Shown here: positions 57,773-58,954 of the stretch, in pieces
Position numbering within the stretch: position 1 is the first letter of the stretch
How the letters are laid out: each line of letters begins with the position of its first letter
Assembly: GCA_035948415.1 (NCBI GenBank)
Contig: DASZJD010000066.1
Location: 1 to 58,954 of the forward strand
Length of the DNA: 58,954 nucleotides
Reading direction: 5' to 3'
Origin: Acidimicrobiia bacterium
GTDB taxonomy: Bacteria; Actinomycetota; Acidimicrobiia; IMCC26256; PALSA-555
Program-made: the position numbers and the translations under genes
Notes under the pieces: generated by a model
Told to the model about the DNA's origin: nothing
Seen by the model: only the letters and a program-made list of their open reading frames with translations
Database searches by the model: none

Positions 57773-58954
57773 ATGGCCTACAGCAGCGGCCGCGTCGTCC
57801 ACGACGCCGACGCGCACCTCATGGAGACGCCGACGTGGCTGCGCGACCACGCCGACCCGGGCCTGCGCGAGCGCATCGAGCCGCTCCGCTACCCCGGCGG
57901 CAACGAGCTCCGCCAGACCGGCGACCCGGCCGACCAGCTGCGCGACCTCGACGCCGCGTTCGAGCGGCTCCGGGCGCGGCACGCGTCGCCCGAGTACCGA
58001 GCCGACGAGGCCGCGCTCATCATGCGGCGCAAGAACTTCGCCGCCACCGGCTCGTTCGTGGCCGAAGACCGGCCGCGGGCCTTGGACCTGCTCGGCTTCT
58101 CGAGCCAGCTGGTCTTCAACACGTTCCACAACCGGCGCCTGCGCGACTGGGAGCACGGCGACGACCCCGAGCTCGCCGACGGGGTGGCCCGCGCGCACAA
58201 CCGCGGCATGATCGAGTTCTGCTCCGTCGACCGGCGGCTGCTGCCGACCCTGTACGTGCCGCTCGCCGAGTTCGAGCGGGCGGCGGCGATGGCGAAGGAG
58301 GCCGTGGCCATGGGCGCGGCGGCGCTCCTCGTCGCCTCGGGCTGCCCGCGCCGCCACTCCCCCAGCCACGTCGGCCTCGACCCGGTGTGGGCGGTGGCGC
58401 AGGAGGCGGGCATCCCCGTGGTGTTCCACGTCGGCGGCACCGGCGACCTCATCGACGCCGCCTACTTCCGGAACGGGCGGCCGGTCCCGCCCGACTTCCA
58501 CGGCGGCGAGGAGAACTTCCGCTCCGTCGACTACATGGGCATCCCGCGCCCGCCGGCGCAGACGCTCGCCACCATGATCTTCGACGGCGTCCTCGACCGC
58601 TTTCCGGACCTGCGCTTCGGCGTCATCGAGCAGGGGGCGGCCTGGGTGCCGTCGTGGCTGCGCCAGATGGAGGCGGCCTTCGACGCGTTCGAGCGGCACG
58701 AGGAGCGGCTCCGCGCCCTCTCGCTCCGGCCCACCGAGTACGTGCGCCGCCAGGTGCGCGTCACGCCCTACCCGACCGAGGACGTCGGCTGGATCATCGC
58801 CAACTCGCCCCCTGAGGTGTGCCTGTTCTCGTCGGACTACCCGCACGTCGAGGGCGGCCGTCGGCCGCTCGAGCGGTTCGAGGCCTCGCTCGGGGACGCG
58901 GACGAGGCCACCCGCCGCCGCTTCTACTGCGACAACTTCGTCGACCTCATGGGC
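57773..58954 (+). CDS. Amidohydrolase-2 family protein, 3' end cut by window edge
   Basis: At least 394 residues with no stop before the window end. It is a TIM-barrel amidohydrolase_2 (PF04909) protein: VVHDADAHLMETP at the start (metal site, Asp-x-Asp-Ala-His), IPVVFHVGGTGD (His near 220), RFGVIEQGAAWVPSWLRQME and CLFSSDYPHVEGGRRP (catalytic Asp near 345). Many relatives in actinobacteria lie in aromatic or steroid degradation loci and act as hydrolases or non-oxidative decarboxylases. ATG 57773 has GGAGGGG upstream; TACCCT at 57715-57720 is a promoter candidate. It is related to, but not close to, the protein at 22753-23961. Confidence 0.85.
   Translation, partial: MAYSSGRVVHDADAHLMETPTWLRDHADPGLRERIEPLRYPGGNELRQTGDPADQLRDLDAAFERLRARHASPEYRADEAALIMRRKNFAATGSFVAEDRPRALDLLGFSSQLVFNTFHNRRLRDWEHGDDPELADGVARAHNRGMIEFCSVDRRLLPTLYVPLAEFERAAAMAKEAVAMGAAALLVASGCPRRHSPSHVGLDPVWAVAQEAGIPVVFHVGGTGDLIDAAYFRNGRPVPPDFHGGEENFRSVDYMGIPRPPAQTLATMIFDGVLDRFPDLRFGVIEQGAAWVPSWLRQMEAAFDAFERHEERLRALSLRPTEYVRRQVRVTPYPTEDVGWIIANSPPEVCLFSSDYPHVEGGRRPLERFEASLGDADEATRRRFYCDNFVDLMG

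Overview
The window is very GC-rich, densely packed chromosomal DNA. Frequent GTG starts, many 4-base GTGA stop/start overlaps, and a gene set rich in acyl-CoA enzymes, cytochromes P450, VOC and crotonase proteins point to a high-GC actinobacterium; Acidimicrobiia or a related deep branch is my best guess (inference, no marker gene is present). I see no rRNA, tRNA, CRISPR array, integrase or transposase.

Layout. 0-6.5 kb: the 5' end of a family 4 glycosidase, an acetyltransferase, a flippase-like membrane protein, a lipocalin-fold-like protein, an ECF sigma factor coupled to a triple-VOC protein, and a DUF2254 membrane protein. 6.6-15.8 kb: a complete potassium-uptake block (small membrane protein, kdpF, A, B, C and a winged-helix regulator on one strand; kdpD and kdpE on the other). 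It is bounded by a 39-base imperfect direct repeat of the 3' end of an acyl-CoA dehydrogenase gene, which is intact at 15.8-17.0 kb, so it looks like an inserted island. 17.1-22.7 kb: two exported or anchored proteins, a CysQ-like phosphatase, a hydrolase, and a coupled PlsY-like / MFS / DegV cassette. 22.7-34.7 kb: a catabolic region with an amidohydrolase and P450 on the minus strand and, divergently, VOC-P450 followed by an eight-kilobase coupled run (unknown protein, MaoC-type hydratase, three crotonases, acyl-CoA dehydrogenase, acyl-CoA ligase). 34.8-38.8 kb: cydAB, a second flippase-like protein and DUF3054. 39-45 kb: an AlkB-like oxygenase, an FAH-family hydrolase, and two ABC-2 exporters arranged divergently around a MarR regulator. 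45-59 kb: a 2-hydroxyacid dehydrogenase, a P450 that has apparently lost its start codon, an epimerase, an FMN oxidoreductase, a secreted protein, an FMN split-barrel protein, an SDR, a polysaccharide flippase, an ABC1 kinase, a secreted SGNH hydrolase, an acetyltransferase, and a second amidohydrolase cut by the window end.

How the parts work together. Kdp is a high-affinity ATP-driven K+ importer controlled by the KdpD/KdpE pair; the divergent promoter region carries 11-base-spaced CTTAACGC-like repeats that look like KdpE sites. The 22.7-34.7 kb region reads as a CoA-dependent pathway (oxidation by P450, CoA activation, dehydrogenation, hydration, C-C cleavage) for an unidentified hydrophobic or alicyclic substrate. 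Two of its crotonases carry His at both positions of the usual catalytic Glu residues and share a 231-base segment that differs at only 6 positions, a strong sign of recent gene conversion. Many monocistronic or first-in-operon genes have a NANNNT hexamer exactly 6-8 bases before the start codon, which suggests widespread leaderless transcription.
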